Below, one piece after another: positions 21,023-31,273 of a stretch of 64,000 nt of DNA. Position 1 is the stretch's first letter. Each line of letters opens with the position of its first letter. The translations under genes were made by a program, and so were the position numbers. The notes under the pieces were generated by a model, which saw nothing but the letters and a program-made list of their open reading frames with translations, ran no database searches and was not told the DNA's origin. The DNA comes from Saccharomycopsis malanga (taxonomy: Eukaryota > Ascomycota > Saccharomycetes > Ascoideales > Saccharomycopsidaceae), in contig CP025324.1 in NCBI GenBank assembly GCA_004014935.1, positions 806,001 through 870,000 of the forward strand, written 5' to 3'.

Positions 21023-22017
21023 ATGGCTATTCCAAAGACTCAGAAAGTTGTGTTGATTGAGGAAAACGGTGGGTTGGACGTCTTACAGTACAAGGACTTC
21101 GCAGTGCCAACTTATGAAGATGATGAAGTGTTGGTGAAGAACAAGTATGCCGGGGTCAACTACATTGAAAATTACTTTAGAAAAGGAATATATCCGTCAC
21201 AGAAACCTTATGTGTTAGGCAGGGAGGCTTCGGGAGAAGTGGTGGCAGTTGGAGCCAAAGTTGACAAGTTCAAGGTCGGGGATAAGGTTGCGTACCTTTC
21301 AGCAGGAACCTTTTCTCAGTATCAAAAAATCAAAGCTTCTGGGAAAATATTCAAGGCTCCAGAAGGCTCTTCAGACGAAGATTTGAAACATTATGGTAGT
21401 ATCTTAGTTCAGGGATTGACTGCAATCACTTTTGCTGATTTGGCCTATGATATAAAGAAGGGTGATTATGTATTGGTATATGCTGCTGCTGGCGGTGTTG
21501 GCCAGATATTGATTCAATTGATTCGCCAAAAAGGGCCAAGTCAATTGCTGTGGCTTCCAGTGATGAAAAATTGACCCTTGCGCAGTCCTTGGGTGCTGAC
21601 TATCTTGTGAATGCTAAAACTGACGACATTGTGAAAAAAGTCAAACAATACACCAATGGCAAAGGGGCTAATGTTGCCTTTGATTCTGTAGGAAAGGATA
21701 CTTTCAAAACTACCTTGGAAGCACTTGCCATCAATGGCAGATTTGTAAGTTACGGTAATGCTAGTGGTAAAGTAGAGGCATTTGAACTCAACAGTTTACC
21801 TAAAAACATTGCCATCTCCAGACCAACGGTATTCAACTATATCTCTACCGCACAAGAGTTTGAATATTACACCAACAAACTTATTGAGGCGTACACTTCG
21901 GGTAGTATCAAGTTCAACATCTCCAAGACCTATCCTTTGAAAGAGTTTAAGGAAGTTGCCAGATTGTTGGAGTCGCGTGTTACCACTGGCAAATACACAT
22001 TGGAAATTCCAAATTAA
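21023..22017 (+). pseudogene. ZTA1: Zeta-crystallin-like NADPH quinone oxidoreductase, frameshifted
   Basis: A medium-chain dehydrogenase/reductase of the ZTA1/QOR type, about 330 residues when both frames are counted. Frame one (21023-21574) carries the N-terminal GroES-like domain (KNKYAGVNYIENYFRKG) and the start of the nucleotide fold (YAAAGGVGQILIQL). The rest of the Rossmann fold (SSDEKLTLAQSLGADY) and the C-terminus continue in a second frame to 22017. The switch is at the AAAAAGGGCC run near 21529-21538. One G fewer than expected puts the reading one base out, and both sides are otherwise well conserved. This may be a sequencing or assembly indel in a homopolymer, or a very young pseudogene. 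No Zn-binding residues are expected in this branch. Confidence 0.8.
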
Positions 22018-22405
22018 GGCTAACATTGGAGTGGTTTAATAAATCCTTTTTATTTATGGAGGTAATTATGAGTAAGTTATCTATAATGACACATAATCAA
22101 ATATACATATTGAAAAAGATATTCAATAATAATACTAATGCCTATGTTTCCATGTAAAAATTATAATCATATTCACCTGACTGTAATTTTCACACCATCT
22201 TCTTACTGTAAATAATCTTTCATGCTTTCTACTAGTAGAACAAGTTAGTTTTCCACTTTACATAGTATCTATAATATTTACTAGTATCTAACAAACAGCC
22301 CACGCGGACATCTTTCACCCACGGAAAAAAAATGTCATTATAATAGTAAATATATATGCTATCCATCACTTACACTAAATTATCTACCAAGTATCGCCAA
22401 TTTAA
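22018..22405. promoter_or_regulatory. Region between ZTA1 and the four-TM gene
   Basis: About 390 bp of AT-rich DNA serving as the 3' flank of ZTA1 and the promoter of the next gene. It has several CTAGTA phrases near 22230-22290 and a TATA-like run at about 22350. Nothing else is seen. Confidence 0.4.
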
Positions 22406-23098
22406 ATGTCTCGGCTCAGAAAGACGCTTGAAAAGATTGACAATCTCACGGCTAACGACTATTTGGAGCCTGATGAACAAGATACTCTCATTGAGCTTCT
22501 TAATAGTGTGAGTCTTGCTAAAAGCAAACAATATTTAAACTTCTTTTTAATATTTTTTCTTGTCTTGACTCCCTTTTATTTGTTGCTTCCCTTTTTCAAG
22601 AAGCAACCAGCTTTGGCTGCCTTGGGGCTTCTAGTTATCGTTCTTAACTGCATCAATTTGAAGTTTTTCAACTATTACGATATAGCCAAACAGACTCTTC
22701 TGGAAAGAGAACTTTTCAATGCTTCGGAACGTCTAGATCAGCTCAACAGCCGCCAAAGACAAAGGCTGGCATTACGCATGAATGTGTCTCCAATTACAAA
22801 GGTTCGTAGAGCTATCAATTATTATATCACCATGGCCCAGAGGAAAATTGCAAATGAACAGTTCTACGGCCCATTGTTCAATACACTCCTTGTACTTTTT
22901 GCTTTTTTGTTTATCTACATTTTTCACTACAATGTGCCATATGAGACAAAACATAAATACAGCATTGATACATTGTTGTTTATTGGCATGCCGATGTTTG
23001 CCTCCGCGACATCCATCACCATAAACCACTGGATCAGCAGCTTGGCAAGCGATATTGACGGCTTGAAAAATCTAAAATACCATGAAAAATCTGTTTAG
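22406..23098 (+). CDS. Predicted four-span membrane protein, unknown
   Basis: A 230-residue protein I do not recognise. Two hydrophobic pairs are visible. The first is at about residues 45-65 (FFLIFFLVLTPFYLLLPFF) and 70-90 (ALAALGLLVIVLNCINL). The second is at about 155-175 (LFNTLLVLFAFLFIYIF) and 185-205. They are separated by a charged helix (residues 95-145) rich in Arg, Gln and Leu. The N-terminal 40 residues look cytosolic and helical. There is no signal peptide. It converges with the next gene, the stop codons being only 11 bp apart, so the two transcripts probably overlap at their 3' ends. Confidence 0.65.
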   Translation: MSRLRKTLEKIDNLTANDYLEPDEQDTLIELLNSVSLAKSKQYLNFFLIFFLVLTPFYLLLPFFKKQPALAALGLLVIVLNCINLKFFNYYDIAKQTLLERELFNASERLDQLNSRQRQRLALRMNVSPITKVRRAINYYITMAQRKIANEQFYGPLFNTLLVLFAFLFIYIFHYNVPYETKHKYSIDTLLFIGMPMFASATSITINHWISSLASDIDGLKNLKYHEKSV

Positions 23099-23109
23099 CG
23101 TGTACTAGA

Positions 23110-25302
23110 CTACTCCTGAAAGGATATCCTTACAGGAGACAACCCCGTAAGACTTTTTTCTATATGCGCTAGCGTCTCGTCAATATTGGTGTCATCAAAC
23201 TCATCATCGGACATTTGGCCATCTACTTTTACCTCTTGTATATCTTTGTTTGATACCTCTTCATCTGATTGGTTAACATCTTCAACTTTACTCAAACTCT
23301 GTTCTCGTTGTTGAATCTGTTCCGAAATCTTTTTGAAATCATCAATGATAACTTGTGGTGTTCTGCTTCGAGAAGTCTCATTAGTCTCGTTCACCTTCTC
23401 ATTATTTAGCTTCTCCCTAACACTCAATTTCTTCCCATTTGGAATATGGCTGCCAAAACTTTCGTTTCCCCAGTCCTGTAAAATAGGGGTGGCTGCAGGA
23501 GTAGAACTGACAATATGGTTCTTTATAGTAAATGGATCTTTGCTATTTTTCGCCTGATTATTATCAAGTTCTATGCTGAGTTCCTTATTGTTGGAATAAC
23601 TTGTTCTATCATACGAGTTTTGGTCAGCTTTTATTTGTGATAAGCTCTTGTGAATGTCTAACAACGAGTTCTCCAAGCTCGCCACCTTTTGGTTTAATTT
23701 AGATATTTCCAAATCCTTTTTCTCCAACTCCTCAAGTTTTGACCGTAGAATGGCATCAGATGTACTCTTTGAAGCCTTTTCCGAAGTGTCGACTTCATTT
23801 CCAAGGAAAAACTTTCTGCTTGGTTTTTCGAGGAAAACGTTATCCGGTTCATCATTAGGACGAACTCGTTTCCGTGGAAAGGGATTGAAAAGAGTATTAT
23901 TTCTTTTTCTTTTACGTTCTTTTTTGGCCTGATCAGAATCTTCATTGTCCTCTTTTACTTTTTCTTTCAAAAATAATGAATTATAAATTGTTTTGCCATC
24001 ATTTGTTTTATCATTTTTCCTCGTATCATCTTTTGAGCTGTTGCCATTTGTATTCTTTTGTTCCTCCTGTGGTATTTTCTGTTTTTTTGACTTTTTTTTG
24101 CTCAATTTTTTAATCTTTTTTGCTTTCTTCTTCTCTTCTTTCATAAGTACATTAAGCTTCTTTGTTCTTTGTCTACGTTCCTCCTCACTGTCATAATCAT
24201 TTTTTTCTTTTGTATTCTTATTGACAATTTCTTTTTTATTGACAGTTTCTTCAACATTTTCATTGACAAGTTTCTCTTCAACTTTTTTCTTCATTTCACC
24301 TTGTTTCTCTGATTTGTTCCCCATTGCACCAGGTAACACTGGCTGCTCTACGCTATTTGTTGGTGGACTAACTACTGGTTGGCTAAAAAAACTAGCCAAT
24401 TTTGACACTACCGTAGACAACAAGCCTGGTCCTTGGTTTGTATATGTCTTGTTATTTTCACTATCCGACGGCATAAATTCTTCCCCTGCCACTACATCGG
24501 TTTGTCCATTAAGTTTCCGCATGTTGGAAAACCTGTAACGATGATTGTCGTCTTTAGAAGGGCTTTTGGGCTGTTGTGTTCTATGGCTGAACAAATCTGA
24601 ATATGCCGAGGACCTTACTGAGGGCCCTAAATATCTACTTGCCAAACTACTCTGACGAGGCTCATACGACGGGCCATTATCAGCTGTAATTCTATGGCCA
24701 ATTTTGATATCGTTTGTATTGCTATGATTACCGTTTGTATTTCTATGACCAATATTGATTTCATTTGTGTTGCTACGATCAATATCATTATACGGTCTAT
24801 ATTCATTATGTTTTGGAAGGGAAAGCACCGTTTTAGGCCGTTCGCTTTTATTTAACAATCTCTCTCGCACACTCTGGCCAGTCCTAAACAAACTGGTGCT
24901 GCTTTGCAAGAAACTCGGTAGGGCTCCAGGAAGCGTTACTTCTTTAGTTCTTTTATTTACTGACGAAATATGCCGCGTAGATCCTGGATAAAGAGAACTT
25001 TTCATAGTGCTTGATAGCAAAGATGATGGATTTTGTTCTTTATAATTTGAGCTCACTGGTCTAATCTCCCTATAATCTCTGCTTATATTTCGTACATCCG
25101 CGTAATGAGAGCTCGTCTGTCTGAGTCTTCCATAGTTTAAACTGGTCTTTGGTCGCACTTGTACTGGTGCTAAACGCGTCAACGGTCTTGGTTTTGTAGA
25201 ATAACACTTTGATACCGAGGCCGACACGCCCAAGCGACTTGGTATATTAAGCGTCGTCCTCTTTCGCTCTCTGAAAAGCCCTCCACGGCCCGAACTGTCC
25301 AT
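23110..25302 (-). CDS. Basic nuclear-type protein with amphipathic and coiled-coil segments
   Basis: A 730-residue protein, Ser/Asn/Lys-rich and largely disordered. Short hydrophobic-amphipathic stretches (LPGALPSFLQSSTSLF near residue 125; LLSTVVSKLASFFSQP near residue 300) resemble membrane-binding helices of nuclear-envelope proteins. A Lys-rich block at about 370-420 and PRKRVRP near 485 look like nuclear localisation signals. A coiled coil lies at about 525-570 (KLEELEKKDLEISKLNQKV), with another helix at about 650-680. The layout recalls fungal Nup60 or Nbp1, but no residue-level match is strong enough to name it. It is transcribed divergently from the small spliced gene at 25490, with about 190 bp between starts. 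Confidence 0.7.
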   Translation of the reverse strand: MDSSGRGGLFRERKRTTLNIPSRLGVSASVSKCYSTKPRPLTRLAPVQVRPKTSLNYGRLRQTSSHYADVRNISRDYREIRPVSSNYKEQNPSSLLSSTMKSSLYPGSTRHISSVNKRTKEVTLPGALPSFLQSSTSLFRTGQSVRERLLNKSERPKTVLSLPKHNEYRPYNDIDRSNTNEINIGHRNTNGNHSNTNDIKIGHRITADNGPSYEPRQSSLASRYLGPSVRSSAYSDLFSHRTQQPKSPSKDDNHRYRFSNMRKLNGQTDVVAGEEFMPSDSENNKTYTNQGPGLLSTVVSKLASFFSQPVVSPPTNSVEQPVLPGAMGNKSEKQGEMKKKVEEKLVNENVEETVNKKEIVNKNTKEKNDYDSEEERRQRTKKLNVLMKEEKKKAKKIKKLSKKKSKKQKIPQEEQKNTNGNSSKDDTRKNDKTNDGKTIYNSLFLKEKVKEDNEDSDQAKKERKRKRNNTLFNPFPRKRVRPNDEPDNVFLEKPSRKFFLGNEVDTSEKASKSTSDAILRSKLEELEKKDLEISKLNQKVASLENSLLDIHKSLSQIKADQNSYDRTSYSNNKELSIELDNNQAKNSKDPFTIKNHIVSSTPAATPILQDWGNESFGSHIPNGKKLSVREKLNNEKVNETNETSRSRTPQVIIDDFKKISEQIQQREQSLSKVEDVNQSDEEVSNKDIQEVKVDGQMSDDEFDDTNIDETLAHIEKSLTGLSPVRISFQE

Positions 25303-25489
25303 GATAAACTACGCGAAACGCCTAAATACCATCAATACTCATCAATCACCTTTGTTGATACTCTCATTTATGCATAAATAAATAAACACGAGTACACGTG
25401 ACCCCGAGATTAGTTTGGGATATAAGGTGGTAATATAGTAGCAACCTAATATTGAAGCGTGGAGAAGTGTTGTAAAATACAATAAAGCA

Positions 25490-25913
25490 ATGTGGAACCC
25501 GTTTAGTAGAGGCGGCACTGTAGATGAGCGTGTTCTGAGTGTTGCGGACAACACCAGCCCTCAATTGGAACATACTATTAAGGAAATCAATGGCAAAGTT
25601 GTCAATAGTGTTCCTGTTGAAAAGGAAAAGACTATTAAGCAGTTCATAGACGAAAGCCCAAACTCGTTATATATTATTGATGGCAAAAAAGGTGAACCCC
25701 AAAGCATCATTTGCCGTGCCAAGGAAACCGGTGGTAAAACGTAAGTGTGTCTAATTTCGCATATTATAGGACAACACTACTAACAAATCTAGATGTCTCA
25801 ACTTACACTATGAAGCTGTCCAGTTGTTCAAACAAATGCAAAAGTTTGAGTACTTTTGCTCGTTGCCTAACGACACTGAGGCTACCTACTTTGAATGCAG
25901 AAAAATAAGATGA
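25490..25913 (+). CDS. Small conserved-looking spliced gene, unknown
   Basis: Two exons, 25490-25740 and 25793-25913, give 123 residues. The 52-nt intron has a GTAAGT donor, a consensus TACTAAC branch site at about 25777-25785, and a TAG acceptor 7 nt later. Splicing restores an open frame that ends ECRKIR. The first half has an IDESPNSLYIIDGKKGE segment; the second half carries four Cys residues and an aromatic stretch (FKQMQKFEYFCSLP). I do not recognise the family. The intact splice signals and the frame rescue argue that it is real. Confidence 0.65.
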
Positions 25914-26918
25914 TTTTCTATGTATCTATGGTTGCAACATGTTAATATTTAGGGTGTTTTATTATGATGATGTAGGAATCGGTAATGCAGTATAATTTTG
26001 CCGTCAATGGGAATTATTTGGTGTAAAAAGTCTAATTCATCAATGAGACATTGTATATAAGCTTGCAAGGTTATGAGAGACATATCGCTTATAAGACCTG
26101 TTATATTGTTTTACATAATAGGTATACTTCGTAAAAAAAAGTGACAAATATTGCTATATATAACTTAATACTGTATAACTATCATAGGAAAAGATATTAT
26201 ACCGATTAATATAGCAATATCTATTATAAGAATAGCTAGTATAGGGATTGTAACTATTTTGATAGAGAGGTCTAAGTGCTGAGAAATAAATAATCTATAT
26301 TTGAGCCTTTCAAAATGAAAATATGCCTTCAACATCAAAAAAACAATATCCTCAAAACCGACCGTATAGTAATATTATCATTGTTAAACCAACCATATAA
26401 TGGTAAAGTTTATTCATTCCAGCACAACATTACTTTGAATAGAAATGTCAAAAGAAAAACATTTCTTAGAAATTACTTTTTTTTGAAACATTTCGTAATC
26501 AATCCAAGTAGGCAATCATAAATATGAGCACATTCAAATTGAAATCATTATTTGTCCTTATACTATATGCTAAAAAGAACCAAATTCTTGACGATTTCTT
26601 CAAAAGGACAAATATCAATGATATTGTTTGAAAATAATTGAAAAAATCTGTTCTTGTTGTTGAATAAATTATCAGTCACTGCCCAAAACAAGTTCGCAAT
26701 TTCAATCACCGATAACACTGGATTTATGGCAAGGCCCTGGCATAATCAAGCATTTTAACCTTTCCAACATGTGCAGCCCCACTAGAAAGCAAACTTGTTA
26801 GTTTAAGACTATTACTCTCCTAATTGCTCATCATATTACTGTTCGTATAAAAAGGCATCAAATATTCAATAACAACATGTTATAAAACACAATGTAGACA
26901 ACTGTGTTTCGCCAATTC
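25914..26918. other. Convergent AT-rich intergenic region
   Basis: About 1 kb of very AT-rich DNA between the small spliced gene (+) and FPG1 (-). A 68-residue open frame at 26315-26521 has no protein-like composition. No repeats or RNA genes are seen. Confidence 0.4.
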
Positions 26919-28232
26919 TCATGATGCTGTGTTTATTCTTGTTGTGACTTTTCTTGTTGTTGTTTTTGTCTTAGTTGACTTCCCCTTTTTAGAAACAGTA
27001 GACTCTTCTGTCACCTTAACAACCCTTTTTGGTCTTTTCTTCTGTATCTCTGCAACATAACAACTTGTTCTTCCACCTACAGTCACAAATTTGACGTCAT
27101 GCCCTTCAAAAGTTTTTTTGCTTTTCTTCCCCCATCTGTACAACATCAACCAATTTTTAGGAAATTTTGTCACGTCAGCCTCCAACTCCACAGCGACCTT
27201 TGAAACTTCAATCAACTTATTGTATAATGTCTCTATATCCTGGTCAGTTAATGCTCCCAACGTTTCCTCGGGGTAAATGGCAGACTGGAACAAGATCTCG
27301 TCAGCCATCCAGTTACCTATCCCAGCAAAGACCTCCTGCTTGAGCAAAAACGGTTTAATTGTCAACTTTGGTTTGGAATGGAAAAGCTCAAGAAACTCAG
27401 ACAACGGTAATATTGATCTCCCATGATCATCTGGATCAGCATCCCCATGGACAAACTGTTCTTTCCTATCGCTTTCTGTCTTTATGTTTGCATTTGACGG
27501 CTTTTTGGAGTAGTCGGGTCCTAGTTTGGATAACTGTTCTATATTCTCAAGTAACAACTCATCAGTTTTTAATTTTGGCGTGATCTCATAAAACCTGACC
27601 TTAGACAATCTACGTGGGTCTACAAATCCAACGTCGACTGACTTGTTGATTTCCTTGTCATCCAAAGTTAATAAAAACTTATGAAACCGTGGGGGCCAGT
27701 CATCAGACGATACTGTATCACGATCTTCCAAACTGTCATTCGTGTCTTTCCCTTTAATCTTTCCAAAGTCTTCTTTATTCTCTACTTCTTGTCCATTCTC
27801 ATCAGCACCAAGAAGCTTGAAAACTTTCTTGTAACCCCCACCTTCCATCTGTATAAAATGTGAATATATATCCTTGAACTTTAGCCATCCTGTCATCCCA
27901 AAATGCATCAATATAAGTGTCCCACTTGAAGAAACATTATCTCGGGGCTTTCCCTCTGTCCTTATCCAAAAGTACTTGCCATGTCTTCCCACATCAACCA
28001 CCTGTTTATCTATCAAACACCGTTCAATCTCAACTGGGTCAGAGAATTTCAATTCAGGCTGGTAGAAATACAGCGATGTCGTCTTCGCCTTCTTCGTAGC
28101 AGGCGGGCTCACATTCTTCAAACCACTGAATATCTTATCATCATGGAGAAAACTAGCGGTCTTAATGGTTCGGCCAATAATGTTTCTCTTCAAATTTGCA
28201 ACCGCGTGAGCAACCTCGCCAACCTCAGGCAT
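26919..28232 (-). CDS. FPG1: Formamidopyrimidine-DNA glycosylase (Fpg/Nei family)
   Basis: A 437-residue base-excision repair enzyme of the fungal/plant Fpg branch. After Met removal Pro2 is the nucleophile, followed by Glu3 (MPEVGE), as required for the bifunctional glycosylase/AP-lyase. MHFGMTGWL and VDPRRLSKVRF are family signatures. The H2TH motif is near residues 290-320 (KPFLLKQEVFAGIGNWMADEILFQ). The C-terminal GGRTSCYVAEIQ segment stands where bacterial enzymes have a zinc finger; no Cys4 is present, so it is a zincless-finger type. Two Asp/Glu/Lys-rich inserts and a Lys/Thr-rich tail (possible nuclear signal) account for the length. S. cerevisiae lacks this gene; Candida species have it. 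Confidence 0.9.
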   Translation of the reverse strand: MPEVGEVAHAVANLKRNIIGRTIKTASFLHDDKIFSGLKNVSPPATKKAKTTSLYFYQPELKFSDPVEIERCLIDKQVVDVGRHGKYFWIRTEGKPRDNVSSSGTLILMHFGMTGWLKFKDIYSHFIQMEGGGYKKVFKLLGADENGQEVENKEDFGKIKGKDTNDSLEDRDTVSSDDWPPRFHKFLLTLDDKEINKSVDVGFVDPRRLSKVRFYEITPKLKTDELLLENIEQLSKLGPDYSKKPSNANIKTESDRKEQFVHGDADPDDHGRSILPLSEFLELFHSKPKLTIKPFLLKQEVFAGIGNWMADEILFQSAIYPEETLGALTDQDIETLYNKLIEVSKVAVELEADVTKFPKNWLMLYRWGKKSKKTFEGHDVKFVTVGGRTSCYVAEIQKKRPKRVVKVTEESTVSKKGKSTKTKTTTRKVTTRINTAS

Positions 28233-28381
28233 CTTTTACCGTAATATATTGATATAGACTTACTTTTTAAATCTTGTAGCTAGTCTGGCAAGTCTACTGG
28301 TTTCATCAATGTAAAAGTCGTGAATATCGGATAATTTAGCGCTAATATTTATTTAATTCAAAAAAATTCAAAAAAAAATAA

Positions 28382-28497
28382 TGGACGCTGTGAGATTCGA
28401 ACTCACGCCTCGAATGAGACCCGATAACCCAGCTGTTAAGCCGTAAGAATTAATGATTCTTGAGTCGGGCGCCTTAGACCAACTCGGCCAAACGTCC
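28382..28497 (-). tRNA. tRNA-Leu (anticodon CAA) with intron
   Basis: On the minus strand this is a class II tRNA gene of about 116 nt. The acceptor GGACGTT pairs with AGCGTCC. Box A is TTGGCCGAGTTGG, the anticodon stem is CCCGA/TCGGG, and the T arm is GTGAG-TTCGAAT-CTCAC. Anticodon CAA is followed by G37 and an intron of roughly 30-35 nt, as in the S. cerevisiae tRNA-Leu(CAA) genes, which also have one. A T5 run follows on the minus strand as Pol III terminator. It decodes UUG, the dominant leucine codon in this window. Confidence 0.92.
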
Positions 28498-28980
28498 TTT
28501 TTCTTGAATGTTTTTTTTCACACGCGAGCACTCTAGGCGTGACATAGAGTGAAGATAATCTTTCAACATTTGAGTGTACATATATTTACTTATTAGCTAT
28601 TTAGTCAGTATCATTAAATACAAATTTTTACATTTTCATGTAGTTGCGTTGTACTCTTGAGATTGATCTGTCATGTAACAATTTGTTGTAATGTAGATGT
28701 GACCTATTTACTATATGCAAAATGTGGACCTTAGAAAATTTTCCATGCAAGAAAGATACTAGCTGAAGAATGAATAAGGATAAGCTTTCTGTTATAAAGA
28801 AGTAAAATGTAACTTGGTCTAGCACCAACAATATATTCATTTCATATCATTCATTTTGGCAGGTATTCCAAAATACCCAAATTGTACTATTCTAAGGAAA
28901 TAATTTTGTACATTAATTGACAAAATATGTCCTCCAAATATAAAGATATTCTGTCTTTTTAGCAAAAATATGCCTATATG
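28498..28980. other. Gene-free region before repeat L1
   Basis: AT-rich DNA between tRNA-Leu(CAA) and the tRNA-like L1 repeat. Nothing recognised. Confidence 0.4.
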
Positions 28981-29755
28981 TAATGCCCTTACAATTGCCA
29001 AGTGGCCAAGTTGGTTAGGCCATGCGCCACACAAAATAGTGCAGAATAGTGCAGAAAAACAAGTGTGGCGTTCCTCACTTTGGTATTTTGGACTCGATTC
29101 GCGCTCTTGATGTTTTGGAGTAATCATCAAAGGTTTTATTGAGTTAAATCAATGCTACCCAAGCTTTTCTGATTTGGAAAAACATAAAACAACAATTTAA
29201 AATTATTTGCTACATTAAAGTACTATTTATAATAAAAAATCTCAAGTTTTCGAATAAATATTTGATATAACGGGAAATTGTCAATTCGGACAAAAAGCTG
29301 ATTCTTTTGAACATATTCTAGAGTCTTTACAGCGAACCAAACCATACAACACTTATATTGCTATACTGTGTAAAATCAAGAGTTTTATACCATGTACTTT
29401 GTTTTTATAGTTGGATTTTATATGTTTTTTAATAGTGAGAAAGTATCATTTTGTCGAAATCAACATATAATCTACTAAAAATCGTGTTATTCATCCCTCA
29501 GAGAGAGTTCCTTTATTTCTTGACGTTGTTTCATAGTTTTTGATTGCTTTTAGTTTTGTTTTTGTTTCCTCCGGCATTTAAATGAGCTATTATTCCAAGA
29601 AAACGCGTATTTCAAGAGCTAAAAAAAGGTACGATTTATTATAGGTTTTCAGAAGAATTTACAATTTATAATAATTATTATATATTTTGAAGTTAGCATA
29701 TTTTAACTTACTGTATACAATGAACATTTTATGGGGCTCGGTAAACTCTAATGTG
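28981..29755 (+). repeat. Long tRNA-headed repeat, copy L1
   Basis: First of three copies of an element of about 0.8 kb. The head has a box A (TGGCCAAGTTGG, 29003-29014), a perfect 8-bp hairpin (CGCCACAC at 29025-29032 with GTGTGGCG at 29063-29070) enclosing two AATAGTGCAG repeats, and a weaker box B-like GACTCGATTCGC at about 29090. The stretch 29024-29130 is identical in all three copies, save one extra 10-nt repeat in L2. The AT-rich body to about 29755 is clearly related but diverged, and ends near a GGGGCTCGGT phrase. No long ORF is present. It may be a non-autonomous retroelement or a Pol III RNA gene. Confidence 0.7.
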
Positions 29756-31273
29756 ATACATAAGTTACTGAATGAGAAATTGCGTTTTCCAATACCATTA
29801 GCTTGTTGTAACACTACATGGCACTTTTAATCACTTTTAATCACTTTTAATCACTTTTAATCACTTTTAATCACTTTTAATCACTTTTAATCACTTTTAA
29901 TCACTTTTAATCACTTTTAATCACTTTTAATCACTTTTAATCACTTTTAATACCGTTATGAAGTACAATCACTGGAAATGGAGAGTTTTTTCCAATAAAA
30001 CATCATTTTTGAAAGGTAAAGTAGTATAAAGGGAATAGGGATGTTGATGCCGATAAACTATTCATCTATTATTAAATTAGTGAGACAGTAAAAGTCATTT
30101 TATTTAAACAATTTTTGACCAATTTAACCAGGATCGCTTGTTTGATTTATTCAGAAAAGAATTGCTGTAGTTTTACAACTCTGTATTCCTCAGTATATAT
30201 TTCACAAAAACTTTAGTAAGCTGAAAAGTGTTTTTATTTTAAACATCTGTTAGCACTTTACGTTGTCCTTTGGTTCTGCAAAAAAACATACAAATCTAAC
30301 CATAACTATGTGGTTTTCAAATCTTGCGAAATTCTGGAAATCAATTAGCTCAAGTTAGCTAATTTACTGATTATTGAGCTTTATGTAATGTTGTAAAAAC
30401 CAACAGGTATTTACTGGCTTATAAGATTTTCTGCCCGTAAAGAAAACCAAGACTTTTTCGACCAATGTCCAAAAACCACTACAGCAACTTTTTTACACTA
30501 CTTGATCTACAATAGCGGGGTAAACATACAAGAAAACCATCGCTTCTACAGAAAAACCTGTTGGAAGGTGATTAAAGTACCGTTCAAACACTAGTATCAA
30601 GTTCAACGATGTGGAGTAATCCAAAACAACAGCGTGGCCGCTGCTGCTATTACTATCCCAACAGATATGCCAACCAAAGGCTGGCATAAAGTTTCTTCTG
30701 AGCCACGTTAAGCTGTGGTCCCGGTACCCATTCAGGCAGCGAAAATCCACAGGGCACAAAAGAAGGCAAATTATTGGTTTGACGAAAGGAAAATATCAGT
30801 TTAGTAGTTCTTTGAAATATTTTCAAGCGCTTATATAGAAAATACAAAGCATTACCCGGAGACACAACTTTTGTGTCAAGCGGGTAATGTCCCCTTTAGC
30901 GGTTAGTAGCCCGCTGTGTCAGAGTGACAAATTGGGAAGAAAAAGTTGTTACAGGAGTGGGTGGTTCCATTGGGCAGGGCAAATGGCGTAGGACAGCTCA
31001 GAGATTAATTAACCAACGAAGTTGAGAGGTGTATTAATTGAAAAGAGCATTATCTGGTATAGCGAGTGAGATTATTTCGAGGTAGTTTGGGTTCACGGAG
31101 CTTCCAGACAAGCTATTTTTTCATTTGCTACGTATAGTGAAAATTTCCATTGTTTACGGCGCTACTATTTCTTTAGAGATAGGCTGTCTGATATATTGTG
31201 AGAAGAAAGTTGAATACTGGGTGTTTTTCAACGGGATTTATAGCTACTAGAACGCGTATATTTATATTGGATA
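29756..31273. other. Gene-free region upstream of CLA4
   Basis: Contains the 10-bp minisatellite listed separately, then AT-rich DNA with no credible ORF. GC content rises after about 30500 towards the CLA4 promoter. Open frames at 30493-30865 and 31173-31448 lack homology-like features. The 1.5 kb upstream of CLA4 is long for this genome and may hold an unrecognised RNA or replication element. Confidence 0.35.
29821..29950. repeat. Minisatellite, 13 perfect 10-bp units
   Basis: The unit TCACTTTTAA occurs 13 times head to tail. Only the first base of the first unit differs (G for T). The lack of mutations implies recent expansion or ongoing homogenisation. It is not telomere-like and lies in non-coding DNA just past repeat L1. 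Confidence 0.97.

Noticed and set aside
21520-21545. Programmed -1 frameshift in ZTA1
   Set aside because: The site does not match a standard slippery heptamer and no such event is known for this family. An indel is simpler.
28981-29130. L1 head as a functional tRNA-Leu or tRNA-like gene
   Set aside because: Box A is good, but the T arm does not pair and no standard anticodon loop can be drawn. I keep it as tRNA-derived only.
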